Below, in pieces: positions 26,523 to 35,071 of a stretch of DNA of 64,000 nucleotides. Under the pieces are notes generated by a model. The model did not search any database. It was given only the letters and a program-made list of their open reading frames with translations, and was not told the DNA's origin. Position numbers and translations under genes: made by a program. Where the stretch lies: the NCBI RefSeq assembly GCF_017495225.1, contig NZ_JAFEIG010000023.1, positions 1 through 64,000 of the forward strand, written 5' to 3'. This DNA comes from Daejeonella sp. (GTDB taxonomy: Bacteria > Bacteroidota > Bacteroidia > Sphingobacteriales > Sphingobacteriaceae). Positions within the stretch are counted from its first letter, which is position 1; the number at the start of each line of letters is the position of its first letter.

Positions 26523-26888
26523 TTAGAACGGTAAATCATCGTCGCCTGGAGCTGAGCTAATATCCACCTGACTAGCCATTTCAGGTGCTGCTGAGGCAGT
26601 TTCTGAAGCACCAAGTGGTGTTAATCTCCAAACTGAAAGGGTATTGAAATAAGATGTTTTACCAGTTTTATCAGTCCAAGGACGACCACGTAGATTGAAA
26701 AACAATTCTACATTTTCGCCAACTTTAATATTGTCAAATAAGTTAACCTTATCCTGCACTGCTTCAAACTTCACGTATTCCGGATAAGAAGGATTCTCTG
26801 CATATTCAAGTATAAGCTCACGTTTTTTGAATTTCTCACTCACAGTAATTACCTCTGAGATTTCATGTACTTTTCCTTTTACTTCCAT
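26523..26888 (-). CDS. DUF3127 OB-fold-like protein with SSB-type tail
   Basis: A 121-residue protein of the Bacteroidota family DUF3127. Residues about 1-85 (MEVKGKVHEISEVITVSEKF, ELFFNLRGRPWTDKTGKTSY) form a small beta-rich OB-like domain. A flexible linker rich in Ala/Ser/Glu follows, and the tail ends in DDDLPF, the same kind of acidic hydrophobic tip by which single-stranded DNA-binding proteins recruit repair and replication partners. A nucleic-acid role is therefore likely but not shown. ATG start is clear; cytosolic. Confidence 0.85.
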   Translation of the reverse strand: MEVKGKVHEISEVITVSEKFKKRELILEYAENPSYPEYVKFEAVQDKVNLFDNIKVGENVELFFNLRGRPWTDKTGKTSYFNTLSVWRLTPLGASETASAAPEMASQVDISSAPGDDDLPF

Positions 26889-27027
26889 TGTATTTTTCTA
26901 TTTATGATCGACTCTATTTTTTATTCCAGATCAATATCGGGAATTATTCGCTGTTTTTAACAATCGAATACAATTTGTAAAAGTATAAATTTCAGGCCGT
27001 TTTTAATTGCTAACTTCGTAAATTATT

Positions 27028-28203
27028 ATGCAAGTTTTCCACACAAAAAGTAAGATCATTATTACCTGCAATAATCGACTTTCATCGTATTTGCAGCAGG
27101 AAGTTGAAGCACTAGGTTATAAAATAATCAGAAGCTTCGCTACAGGCCTCGAATTGGAAGGCACTTTGAATGATTGTATCCCATTAAATCTTCACCTGCG
27201 CTGCGCTAGCCAGGTTTTATACTCTATTAAATCTTTTACCGCCGAAAATCCAGCAAGACTTTATAAGGAGTTAATGGAAATCGCTTGGGAAGATCTAATC
27301 GACTTTACAGGATATTTTTCAGTTACTTCAACTGTTGATAATGAGACTATTACCACCCCTCTCTTTGCCAATTTAAAAGTGAAGGATGCTATTGTTGACC
27401 GTATCAAAGAGAAGAAGGAACTCAGACCTAATACCGGTTCTGATGCCAATAAAGCCGTAATTCACCTTTACTGGAAAGAGAATGATGCCGAAATATTTAT
27501 CGATACTTCAGGCGAAACGCTCGCTAAACATGGCTACCGCAAAATTCCCGGTAAAGCACCAATGCTTGAAGCATTAGCAGCAGGAACAATTATGGCTACT
27601 CGATGGGATAAAAAAAGCCCCTTTGTTGTGCCCATGTGCGGTTCAGGCACCCTAGCTATCGAAGCAGCACTGTTAGCATGCGATAAGTTTCCGGGACTCT
27701 TCCGAATGAATTATAGCTTCATGCACATCTTAGGCTATGAAGAAGAAGTGTTTTTTGCCGAAAGACGGAAGCTGAAAGATCAGTCCAAAAAAGAAATTGA
27801 TTTCCGCATCGTAGCCACAGACATTTCGGAAGATGCCGTAGATGTTTCCATAAAAAATGCACGTACAGCAGGCGTAGATCATCTTATCGATTTCTCTGTA
27901 TGCGATTTTGCCGATACTGATGTACCTCCCGGACCAGGAATAGTGATGTTTAACCCTGAATATGGGGAGAGATTGGGGGTTCATTCTAAACTTGAAGCAA
28001 CCTATAAACGCATTGGCGACTTTATGAAGCAGAAATGTAAAGGCTACCGTGGCTACATATTTACTGGAAATCCTGATTTGGCTAAAAAAATCGGACTCCG
28101 AGCTGATAGAAGAATTGAGTTTTATAATGGCAAACTAGACTGTAGGTTACTGGAGTACGAATTATATGAAGGAAGCAAAAGAGAGCCAAAACCTATCGAA
28201 TAA
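27028..28203 (+). CDS. THUMP-domain rRNA (guanine-N2)-methyltransferase, RlmL-N-like
   Basis: A 391-residue protein: N-terminal THUMP-like RNA-binding region (about 10-160) and a Rossmann methyltransferase domain (about 165-385) with VPMCGSGTLAIEAAL (SAM loop), VATDISEDAV and MFNPEYGERLG. The last is the catalytic NPPY motif with Glu in place of the second Pro. Family members methylate N2 of a guanine in 23S rRNA. It is the first of three overlapping genes; its end overlaps the HD hydrolase by 38 bp. A possible -7 box TAACTTCG lies at 27011. Confidence 0.85.
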   Translation: MQVFHTKSKIIITCNNRLSSYLQQEVEALGYKIIRSFATGLELEGTLNDCIPLNLHLRCASQVLYSIKSFTAENPARLYKELMEIAWEDLIDFTGYFSVTSTVDNETITTPLFANLKVKDAIVDRIKEKKELRPNTGSDANKAVIHLYWKENDAEIFIDTSGETLAKHGYRKIPGKAPMLEALAAGTIMATRWDKKSPFVVPMCGSGTLAIEAALLACDKFPGLFRMNYSFMHILGYEEEVFFAERRKLKDQSKKEIDFRIVATDISEDAVDVSIKNARTAGVDHLIDFSVCDFADTDVPPGPGIVMFNPEYGERLGVHSKLEATYKRIGDFMKQKCKGYRGYIFTGNPDLAKKIGLRADRRIEFYNGKLDCRLLEYELYEGSKREPKPIE

Positions 28204-28846
28204 AGACATTATCAAGCAAACTGTTGAGTTTGTGAAGGAAAGTCTGAAAGGTGCAGAAAGTGGCCACGACTGGTGGCATATTGAGCGTGTATGGAATAAT
28301 GCCAAACTTCTTATAAAATCAGAAGAAGTTGATCCTTTTATTGTAGAACTAGCCGCACTTCTTCATGATATTGCCGACAGTAAATTTCATGATGGTGATG
28401 AAGAAATTGGCCCTAAAAAAGCTGGTGAATACCTGAAATGTATTGGAATTGAAGATAGTCAAATTGTTCATATTCAGCAGATTATCAGAAACATGTCTTT
28501 CAAGGCAAGCCTCGGTACGCTAAACTTTAGTTCCAAAGAAATGGAAGTTGTACAAGATGCCGACCGACTAGACGCTATTGGTGCCATAGGTATTGCCCGA
28601 GCATTTACTTACGGAGGATTTAAAAATCGGGAATTATATAATCCTGAAATTCCGCCAGCACTAAATATGACCAAAGAAGAGTATAAATCTTCCAATGCCC
28701 CAACAATCAATCACTTTTACGAAAAGCTTTTGCTGTTGAAAGATAAAATGAATACCCCAACAGGCCTTCGCATTGCCGAAGAAAGACACCAATTTATGCT
28801 TACTTACCTCGAACAATTTTATAATGAGTGGAATGGAAAACAGTAA
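28166..28846 (+). CDS. HD-domain metal-dependent phosphohydrolase
   Basis: A 226-residue HD-superfamily protein. The metal ligands are visible as GHDWWHIERVW (first His), LLHDIADSKF (the HD pair) and VQDADRLDAIGAIG (the last Asp). The family member YedJ and its relatives act on nucleotides or small phosphate esters; the substrate here is unknown. The ATG at 28166 lies inside the end of the methyltransferase gene, which suggests translational coupling. Confidence 0.88.
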   Translation: MKEAKESQNLSNKDIIKQTVEFVKESLKGAESGHDWWHIERVWNNAKLLIKSEEVDPFIVELAALLHDIADSKFHDGDEEIGPKKAGEYLKCIGIEDSQIVHIQQIIRNMSFKASLGTLNFSSKEMEVVQDADRLDAIGAIGIARAFTYGGFKNRELYNPEIPPALNMTKEEYKSSNAPTINHFYEKLLLLKDKMNTPTGLRIAEERHQFMLTYLEQFYNEWNGKQ

Positions 28847-29276
28847 TACTTTTAATTATTTTGCTTATGCCAGCAACCTGAAAAAAAGCAATTTAGAGAA
28901 CAGTTTAGGAAGTAAAATTGATAATTTCTTGGATGGTCGCCTGCTCGACTATGGCTTCCGTTTTAATGTTAAAAATGCAGATGGCAAGGCAAGAGCAAAT
29001 ATCATTGTTTCAGAATCTGAAGATGTTTTTGGTGCCATCTATGAAATTGAGAATACTGTCAAAGAAAAGCTTTTAGCCAGCGAACCAGGTTATAAATTGA
29101 TTGAGGTAAATATTGAAACCCAAACAGGCTATGTTCCTGCTCTTACATTTATTTCGGATGAAGATGCAGAGGGACTTTATCCTGCAAAAGACTATCTAAA
29201 AAGCATTAGCGAAGGTGCAAAAGAACATAAACTACCAGAAGAATACCTCGAGTTTATAATTTCGATGTCTAAGTAA
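28824..29276 (+). CDS. gamma-glutamylcyclotransferase-like (AIG2-type) protein
   Basis: About 150 residues. NYFAYASNLKKSNLE is the variant of the YGSNL substrate loop of gamma-glutamylcyclotransferases, and DVFGAIYEI and LASEPGYKLIEV follow the fold, with Glu of SEPGY in the place of the catalytic Glu. The frame extends to a TTG at 28773, but ATG 28824 or 28833 is more likely. It overlaps the HD hydrolase by 14-23 bp and the convergent UbiA gene by 8 bp at its 3' end. Substrate unknown. Confidence 0.8.
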   Translation: MSGMENSNTFNYFAYASNLKKSNLENSLGSKIDNFLDGRLLDYGFRFNVKNADGKARANIIVSESEDVFGAIYEIENTVKEKLLASEPGYKLIEVNIETQTGYVPALTFISDEDAEGLYPAKDYLKSISEGAKEHKLPEEYLEFIISMSK

Positions 29277-30153
29277 ATGCTAAAATTCCAAAATAAATCA
29301 ACATCATCACGCTGCTAATCAGCGTCATGCGCGACATGTTTTTAAAATTTGCCTCAGCAGGATCTTTATAAACAGCATAAAACCACTTTATAAATAGAAC
29401 TAAAACTGGGAAGCTTATAAATAGAAAAAGCCAAAAATAATCGCTTAAGCCAACACTCTCCCAGTAAAAATAAACGAGTATCCCCGAAAGCAGGAAAAGA
29501 ATAGCCGAAAAATAGAAAGAACCACGGATTCCTAAAACTATACTTAATGTAGTATCCCCACGTTTCGAATCCTCAGCATGTTGATAAACTTGAGTTAGCG
29601 GATAGGTAGCACCAATAAGGCAGGAGGAAATTAATCCCGCCAAAATAAAATTGAAATCCCAATCTTCTAAAAAACTAAAATTTCCAATGGATGCATAAGT
29701 ACTCCAATAAATAAATGCCCCTTGAAAGATAAAAACGATTAAGAAACTAATGATTGGGTATTTTTTAAGCCTAAACCTCGGGTGACTATACATTTTTGAG
29801 ATTACTCCATAAATTAGAACGGCCCAAAAAAGAATCCATCCCACAAAAAATGTAAGAACTAGGGCAATTGCATCTAAAAATAAAGAGAAATAATACAAAC
29901 TTTTATCAACTGCTGGTGGTTTTTCAATTAGAGCAATACTGCCTTCATCCTTGTCAAAATAGCTGTTATAGCCATTACTTGCAGGATAAACCAATAAATG
30001 CCAAATCACAAAGGTCAAAATTGCCTCAAAAAGCCTAATATCAGTCGCTTGCGAGAGCGCAAATAAAAAAACAGGTAATAAAAACACTGAAAATAATAGC
30101 CTTAAATGCAGCAAAGCCGATAAAGTCGGAATAAATTTTTTGATAAAATTCAT
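29269..30153 (-). CDS. UbiA-family prenyltransferase
   Basis: A 294-residue protein with about eight or nine membrane helices. The two prenyl-diphosphate/Mg motifs are NSYFDKDEG (NxxxD type) and YQHAEDSKRGDTTLS. This superfamily attaches polyprenyl chains to aromatic rings (quinones, haem, tetrapyrroles). It is transcribed divergently (106 bp) from a type III polyketide synthase operon. An aromatic polyketide would be a chemically sensible acceptor, but that is inferred from position. Confidence 0.85.
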   Translation of the reverse strand: MNFIKKFIPTLSALLHLRLLFSVFLLPVFLFALSQATDIRLFEAILTFVIWHLLVYPASNGYNSYFDKDEGSIALIEKPPAVDKSLYYFSLFLDAIALVLTFFVGWILFWAVLIYGVISKMYSHPRFRLKKYPIISFLIVFIFQGAFIYWSTYASIGNFSFLEDWDFNFILAGLISSCLIGATYPLTQVYQHAEDSKRGDTTLSIVLGIRGSFYFSAILFLLSGILVYFYWESVGLSDYFWLFLFISFPVLVLFIKWFYAVYKDPAEANFKNMSRMTLISSVMMLIYFGILAFT

Positions 30154-30258
30154 TCCCTAATTTAACATTTTAAACAAAAAATTTAGGGTCTCTATATTGA
30201 AAGAATTATGTCATTTCTTGGGAGATGAAAAACAAATCCTTAAAATTTCGTATTTTAC

Positions 30259-31377
30259 ATGAATATGAGTAGTTGTATAAGCGCAATTGGTACCGCTAAT
30301 CCCCAATACCGGATTCCACAGCATGATATCTATAATTTTATGGTCAAAGCATCTGGTTTAAATGCCAGCAATGCCTCCAGACTTAAACAAATTTATGATC
30401 ATTCGGGAATTGACTTTCGCCATTCGGTGATTGCCGATTTTGGGAATACCGATAGCCAAAAAAACAGTTTATTCGGCCGGATGGAAGATTTTGAAGCCTT
30501 CCCAAGTACGCGCCAAAGAATGGAGATTTATCAAAAATCAGCTTCAGAATTAGGTTTTAACGCTGTAAACGACTGTTTTGCCAATCATGGAGAAGATTTA
30601 AAATCAAAAATTACCCATCTCATCAGTGTAAGCTGCACCGGAATGCATGCTCCGGGGATAGACATTGAGCTGGTAGAAAAATTAGGCTTAAACAAACACG
30701 TTGAACGAACCTGCATCAATTTTATGGGTTGCTATGGTTCATTAAATGCACTAAAAGTAGCCGATTATATTTGTCGCGCTAATGAAAATGCAAAAGTCTT
30801 GATTGTCTCTGTTGAACTTTGCACTTTACACTTTCAAAAAGAAAATACACTTGATAACTGGGTGGCCAATTCTTTATTTTCTGATGGTGCAGCAGCCATG
30901 ATTGTAGAAAATAAATCAAAAACAAGAAGTAATAAACCTAAGCTGATACTTGACACTTTTTATTCCGAATTTTTAATTGAAGCTAAAAACGAAATGGGCT
31001 GGTATATTGCTGATGCTGGTTTTGAGATGAAGCTAACCTCAAAAGTTTCAAAGCTTATTTTGAAGCATATAAAATCCATTTCAAATGAGCTACTTAGCAA
31101 AGCCAAATTACAATTCAAAGATATTGGGAGCTTTGCCATTCATCCTGGCGGTAGAAAAATTTTAGAATCTGCTGAGTCTGCATTAGGATTCTCGAAAGAT
31201 AAAAACCACTTTAGCTACGACGTTTTAAAAGAATATGGCAATATGTCGTCGGCAACCATAGTTTTTGTTCTTAAAAAATTATTGATGCAAAAGGATTGGG
31301 AAAGCGATGAAAAAATAATGTCTTTTGCCTTCGGACCAGGCTTAACGGTAGAATCTATGATCCTAAAAAGAAATTAA
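30259..31377 (+). CDS. type III polyketide synthase (chalcone/alkylresorcinol synthase family)
   Basis: A 372-residue thiolase-fold ketosynthase. The catalytic triad is visible: Cys158 in INFMGCYGS, His295 in FAIHPGGRK, and Asn328 in EYGNMSSAT. The C-terminal SFAFGPGLTVESM is the family loop. These homodimers extend an acyl-CoA with malonyl-CoA and cyclise the chain to a resorcinol, phloroglucinol or pyrone. The starter is unknown; bacterial homologues often use fatty acyl chains. The stop is followed immediately (0 bp) by a methyltransferase gene. ATG at 30259, with a second ATG at codon 3. Confidence 0.92.
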   Translation: MNMSSCISAIGTANPQYRIPQHDIYNFMVKASGLNASNASRLKQIYDHSGIDFRHSVIADFGNTDSQKNSLFGRMEDFEAFPSTRQRMEIYQKSASELGFNAVNDCFANHGEDLKSKITHLISVSCTGMHAPGIDIELVEKLGLNKHVERTCINFMGCYGSLNALKVADYICRANENAKVLIVSVELCTLHFQKENTLDNWVANSLFSDGAAAMIVENKSKTRSNKPKLILDTFYSEFLIEAKNEMGWYIADAGFEMKLTSKVSKLILKHIKSISNELLSKAKLQFKDIGSFAIHPGGRKILESAESALGFSKDKNHFSYDVLKEYGNMSSATIVFVLKKLLMQKDWESDEKIMSFAFGPGLTVESMILKRN

Positions 31378-32091
31378 ATGCCAGATTTTAAGCAAAGAAG
31401 CACTCAAGAAGAGATGATGGATGATTTTTCTCTGCCGCATGAAATAATCGATCCGATTATGGATGAATTAGAGGTGGTGAATAAAATCTTGGGGGGCTAT
31501 GCCGTATTTTTTGATGCGTTTCAAAAAATTGGCTTGCAAGATGGAATGATTATCAGCGACTGGGGTTGTGGTGGTGGCGATTCATTGAGGGTGATTGCCA
31601 AATGGGCGCGAAAAAGAAATTTAAAAATCAAATTAATAGGTGTTGATGCCACAGCATCAGCAATTGAATATGCAAAGCAAAAATCAGTCGATTTTCCTGA
31701 AATATCCTATATTTTAGCCGATGTGATGAGTGATCAATTGCTTCCCAATCAATTTGATATCGTAATTTCTAGCCTCTTTACCCATCATTTTGTGGATATA
31801 GATTGGATTCATCTGATCCAGAAAATGAGCTCCTGCGCAAGCCAATATGTGATTATTAATGATTTGCATAGACATTGGTTCGCTTATCATTCTATCGGTA
31901 TTTTAACATCTTTATTTTCAAAATCCGACATGGTTAAACATGATTCAAAAGTCTCGGTTTTGAGAAGTTTTAAGCGTGTAGAACTCGAAAATCTACTTCA
32001 ACAAGGGAAAATAAAACAATTCACCATTCAGTGGATGTGGGCATTTAGATGGCAAGTATGCATTAATTGCGACAAAAAATTAGCTTCCTGA
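31378..32091 (+). CDS. SAM-dependent methyltransferase, polyketide-tailoring
   Basis: A 237-residue class I methyltransferase. The SAM loop is IISDWGCGGGDSLRVIAKW (around residue 60), then LIGVDATASAIEYAK and DIVISSLFTHHF. The N-terminus carries LPHEIIDPIMDELEVVNKILGGY, common in small-molecule methyltransferases. No signal or membrane segment. It begins at the base after the polyketide synthase stop and overlaps the next gene by 1 bp, so the three proteins are made together. O- or C-methylation of the polyketide is the likely job. Confidence 0.85.
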   Translation: MPDFKQRSTQEEMMDDFSLPHEIIDPIMDELEVVNKILGGYAVFFDAFQKIGLQDGMIISDWGCGGGDSLRVIAKWARKRNLKIKLIGVDATASAIEYAKQKSVDFPEISYILADVMSDQLLPNQFDIVISSLFTHHFVDIDWIHLIQKMSSCASQYVIINDLHRHWFAYHSIGILTSLFSKSDMVKHDSKVSVLRSFKRVELENLLQQGKIKQFTIQWMWAFRWQVCINCDKKLAS

Positions 32092-33212
32092 TGAAAAGTG
32101 ATATAAGCATAATTGGCGGCGGTTTAGCAGGTTTAACCTGTGCCATTCTCTTACAAAAAAATGGCTATCACGTGCGATTGATAGAAAAAAAGAAATATCC
32201 TTTCCACCGAGTTTGTGGCGAATATATCTCTAATGAGGTGCTCCCATTTTTAAAATCGCTCGATATTGACATTGATCAACTTGAATACTCACACATCAAT
32301 CGCTTAGCGGTAACATCAGTCTCAGGAAAAATTTTAAATGCCAATTTAGCCTCCGGAGGATTTGGAATTAGTCGCTTTACCCTCGACAATCACCTTTTTA
32401 AACAAGCCGAAAAATTAGGTGTCGAATTTATATTTGATAAGGTAAACGATATACAATTTCAAGAAAATGGCTTCAAAATTAGTACTTCAAGCAACCAAAT
32501 TTTTGAATCTAAAATAGCTATTTCTGCTCATGGAAAAAGATCCAATTTAGATCAAAAATTAAATCGCTCATTCTTCTATAAAAGGAGCCCCTATTTAGGC
32601 GTAAAATATCATATAAAAACTGATTTTCCAGACAATTTAATTCGTTTAGATAATTTTGAAGGGGGTTATTGCGGACTCAGCAAAATTGAGGAAGATAAAT
32701 TTTGTTTTTGTTACCTATCCGAAACTGCCAATCTAAAAAAATATGCTGGTATCCCAGAAATGGAGGAGCAGGTGTTATACAAAAACCCTTTTTTACGTGA
32801 GGTATTTAAAAATTCTGAATTCTTATTTGAAAAGCCGGAGGTAATTAATGAAATTTCCTTTGAACGGAAGAGCTTAGTAGAAAATCATTTAATATTTTGT
32901 GGCGATGCCGCCGGAATGATTACTCCCCTTTGCGGGAATGGAATGGCCATCGCAATACATTCGGCAAAGATTTTAGCAGAAAGCATCACTAAATTCCTAA
33001 AAAAGGATAGTTTTTTGAACAGAACTGAACTGGAGCAAGATTATATAAGCCAATGGGAAAAACAATTCGCTTTGAGATTAAAAAGCGGCCGATTAATTCA
33101 AAATTTATTTGGCAATACCCTTGTTTCAAACCTAGCTATTTCATCGCTAAATAAACTCCCATCCTTAACTCAAGCCTTGGTTCGAAAAACGCATGGAGAT
33201 GTTTTAGTTTGA
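32091..33212 (+). CDS. FAD-dependent oxidoreductase/hydroxylase of polyketide operon
   Basis: About 373 residues from ATG 32091, in the TGATG overlap with the methyltransferase. The frame extends to TTG 32067, which is less likely. FAD site ISIIGGGLAGLTCAILL (GGGLAG about 9-14), FHRVCGEYISNEVLPFL, and GDAAGMITPLCGNGMAIAI. This is the geranylgeranyl-reductase/aromatic hydroxylase superfamily. In a polyketide operon it would hydroxylate the aromatic ring or reduce a prenyl chain. The order synthase-methyltransferase-flavoprotein resembles actinobacterial operons for methoxylated phenolic lipids. Confidence 0.87.
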   Translation: MKSDISIIGGGLAGLTCAILLQKNGYHVRLIEKKKYPFHRVCGEYISNEVLPFLKSLDIDIDQLEYSHINRLAVTSVSGKILNANLASGGFGISRFTLDNHLFKQAEKLGVEFIFDKVNDIQFQENGFKISTSSNQIFESKIAISAHGKRSNLDQKLNRSFFYKRSPYLGVKYHIKTDFPDNLIRLDNFEGGYCGLSKIEEDKFCFCYLSETANLKKYAGIPEMEEQVLYKNPFLREVFKNSEFLFEKPEVINEISFERKSLVENHLIFCGDAAGMITPLCGNGMAIAIHSAKILAESITKFLKKDSFLNRTELEQDYISQWEKQFALRLKSGRLIQNLFGNTLVSNLAISSLNKLPSLTQALVRKTHGDVLV

Positions 33213-33264
33213 TAACTTTAACCATAATATACGAAATTTTTTAATAAAAAGCAATAAAATCCCT

Positions 33265-33283
33265 TCAAATCGATTTGATCAAA
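33265..33283. promoter_or_regulatory. overlapping palindromes upstream of histidine kinase
   Basis: TCAAATCGATTTGA (33265-33278) is a perfect 14-bp palindrome, overlapped by TTTGATCAAA (33274-33283), also perfect. They lie about 25 bp upstream of the kinase start at 33304. A dimeric repressor or activator could bind; AT-rich background makes short palindromes fairly common. Confidence 0.35.
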
Positions 33284-33303
33284 AATTATAGTTATTTTGC
33301 ACT

Positions 33304-34326
33304 ATGAAACTTTGGGTCCTTGTTTTTATCAATGCTTTGGCAGTTGCGCTTAGCCTTTCAATAGTCAATTTTTATTTTCAGGGCAAAATCATAGACTCCG
33401 TAATTACATTCTCTGTAGCGCTCTTCACCAGTTACCTTGTTTTTTATTATCTCATTGAGCGTTTTGTATATAATAAGATAAAACTCATTTATAAGCTCAT
33501 ACATAACTTAAAGCTGGGTAAAGATCTCAAAGATGCTTTGGGCGAATATGTAAGTGCCGATCCAATTAATGACGTAGAACAAGAGGTTAAAGAATGGGCT
33601 AGAGACAAAAAAACAGAGATTGATCAATTAAAAGAACAAGAAAAATTTAGAAGAGAGTTTCTAGCTAATATCTCCCACGAACTAAAAACCCCTCTTTTTG
33701 CCATTCAGGGATATATTGAAGCATTACAAGACGGCGACATTGAAGATCCGCAATTGTCAAAGCGCTTTCTTGAAAAAGCATCTAATAATGTGGAGCGTTT
33801 AGCATCCTTTATTAAAGACTTGGATGCTATTTCCAAACTAGAAAGTGGTGAAATACCGGTAAGCTATGATGAATTTGACTTAGTAGAATTAATTCAGGAA
33901 GTAATTGATTCTTTAGAGCTAAAAGCGAAGAAATACAATATTTCCATCCAATTTAAAGAAAAATATAAAAATGCTACTCGCGTTTATGCTGACCGTGAGA
34001 AGATAAGACAGGTATTGGTGAATCTATTAAGTAACTCATTTAAATACGGTAAAAATCCGGGTAATACCTACATCCGAACCTTTGAGCTTCATGATCAAAT
34101 TTTAGTGGAGATTACTGATGATGGAATTGGAATTGAAGAAAAATACTTGCCAAGGCTTTTTGAGCGCTTTTACCGCACCGATAAGAGTCGCTCTAGAGAT
34201 ATTGGTGGCTCCGGACTAGGTCTTGCCATAGTTAAGCACATCATCGAAGCACACGAACAAACAATTACAGTACGAAGCACTGAAAATATTGGTTCAACTT
34301 TTGGCTTTACATTATCTAGAGTTTAA
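33304..34326 (+). CDS. PhoR-like sensor histidine kinase
   Basis: A 340-residue kinase with two membrane helices (about 4-24 and 30-50), almost no periplasmic loop, and a linker with coiled-coil character. HisKA domain FLANISHELKTPLFAIQGYIE (phospho-His125) and an ATPase domain with VLVNLLSNSFKYGK, EITDDGIGIEEKYLPRLFERFYR and GGSGLGLAIVKHI. No response regulator gene adjoins. It is placed directly before a phosphate-transport operon with a Pho-box-like repeat, so phosphate sensing, as for PhoR, is likely. The lack of a sensor domain fits PhoR-type kinases that sense via the transporter. Confidence 0.88.
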   Translation: MKLWVLVFINALAVALSLSIVNFYFQGKIIDSVITFSVALFTSYLVFYYLIERFVYNKIKLIYKLIHNLKLGKDLKDALGEYVSADPINDVEQEVKEWARDKKTEIDQLKEQEKFRREFLANISHELKTPLFAIQGYIEALQDGDIEDPQLSKRFLEKASNNVERLASFIKDLDAISKLESGEIPVSYDEFDLVELIQEVIDSLELKAKKYNISIQFKEKYKNATRVYADREKIRQVLVNLLSNSFKYGKNPGNTYIRTFELHDQILVEITDDGIGIEEKYLPRLFERFYRTDKSRSRDIGGSGLGLAIVKHIIEAHEQTITVRSTENIGSTFGFTLSRV

Positions 34327-34340
34327 TAATTGTCTTAATA

Positions 34341-34359
34341 CTTAACATTAACTTAACAT
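34341..34359. promoter_or_regulatory. Pho-box-like direct repeat
   Basis: CTTAACAT at 34341-34348 and again at 34352-34359, separated by 3 bp (11-bp period). This is the repeat length and spacing of PhoB/PhoP boxes. It ends 8 bp before the -7 box at 34368, taking the place of a -33 element, which is typical of an activated promoter. The genes behind it encode a PhoU-like protein and a phosphate transporter. Confidence 0.65.
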
Positions 34360-34367
34360 TGGGCTTG

Positions 34368-34375
34368 TAACTTTG
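34368..34375 (+). promoter_or_regulatory. -7 box TAACTTTG of the phosphate transport operon
   Basis: Perfect match to TAnnTTTG. Transcription would begin near 34382, 15 bases before the ATG at 34397. The box covers the TTG at 34373, so that codon cannot be the start. Confidence 0.65.
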
Positions 34376-34396
34376 TGGAATATTAAACACAAAGTC

Positions 34397-35044
34397 ATGT
34401 CACTAAACAGTATTTTTCAATATTTTATTCCTAAGGACAAGAAATTTTTCCCTCTTTTTGAAAAAGATAGTGCGAACCTAATTTTATTGGGCGAAAAACT
34501 TGTTGAAGCAGTAAACACAGAAGATCTTGCTAAGCGTAAAGAGCTTTTTAAAGACATCTCAGACTTAGAGCATGCAGGTGATGAAATTACACACCAAATT
34601 CATTTAGAATTAAGTAAAAACTTCATTACTCCCTTCGATAGAGAGGATATTCACCGTTTGGCAAGTGCCATTGATGATATTGCTGACTATATTCATGGTT
34701 CTGCAAGTCGTATGGACCTATACAATGTAACCATCATCACTCCACCAATTAAAGAATTAGCAAAGCTAATTTTAGATGCGTGTATTGATCTTCATAAGGC
34801 TATCAATGAACTTCGTGATTTAAAAAATATTCGCTTAATCGCTGATTCATGTGTTCGTATCAATAGCATTGAGAATCAAGCTGATTACGTATTTGATAAA
34901 GCTGTTGGGGAGTTATTCGACAATGAAAAAGATGCTGTAAACTTAATTAAGTACAAAGAAGTGCTTTCTGCATTAGAAACCGCTACTGATATGTGCGAAG
35001 ATGCAGCTAATGTATTAGAATCAATTCTTGTTAAGAACGCTTAA
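34397..35044 (+). CDS. DUF47/PhoU-like phosphate transport regulator
   Basis: A 215-residue all-helical protein of the DUF47 (TIGR00153) family, related to PhoU. Metal-binding acidic helices are visible as DLEHAGDEITHQIH and FDREDIHRLASAIDDIADYI, and again near the C-terminus ALETATDMCEDAANVLE. It is 27 bp upstream of a PiT transporter gene, the usual pairing, and probably controls the transporter's activity. Start is the ATG at 34397 (MSLNSIFQYF). Confidence 0.9.
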   Translation: MSLNSIFQYFIPKDKKFFPLFEKDSANLILLGEKLVEAVNTEDLAKRKELFKDISDLEHAGDEITHQIHLELSKNFITPFDREDIHRLASAIDDIADYIHGSASRMDLYNVTIITPPIKELAKLILDACIDLHKAINELRDLKNIRLIADSCVRINSIENQADYVFDKAVGELFDNEKDAVNLIKYKEVLSALETATDMCEDAANVLESILVKNA

Positions 35045-35071
35045 GAATAATAAAAGATATCAAACAGCCTT

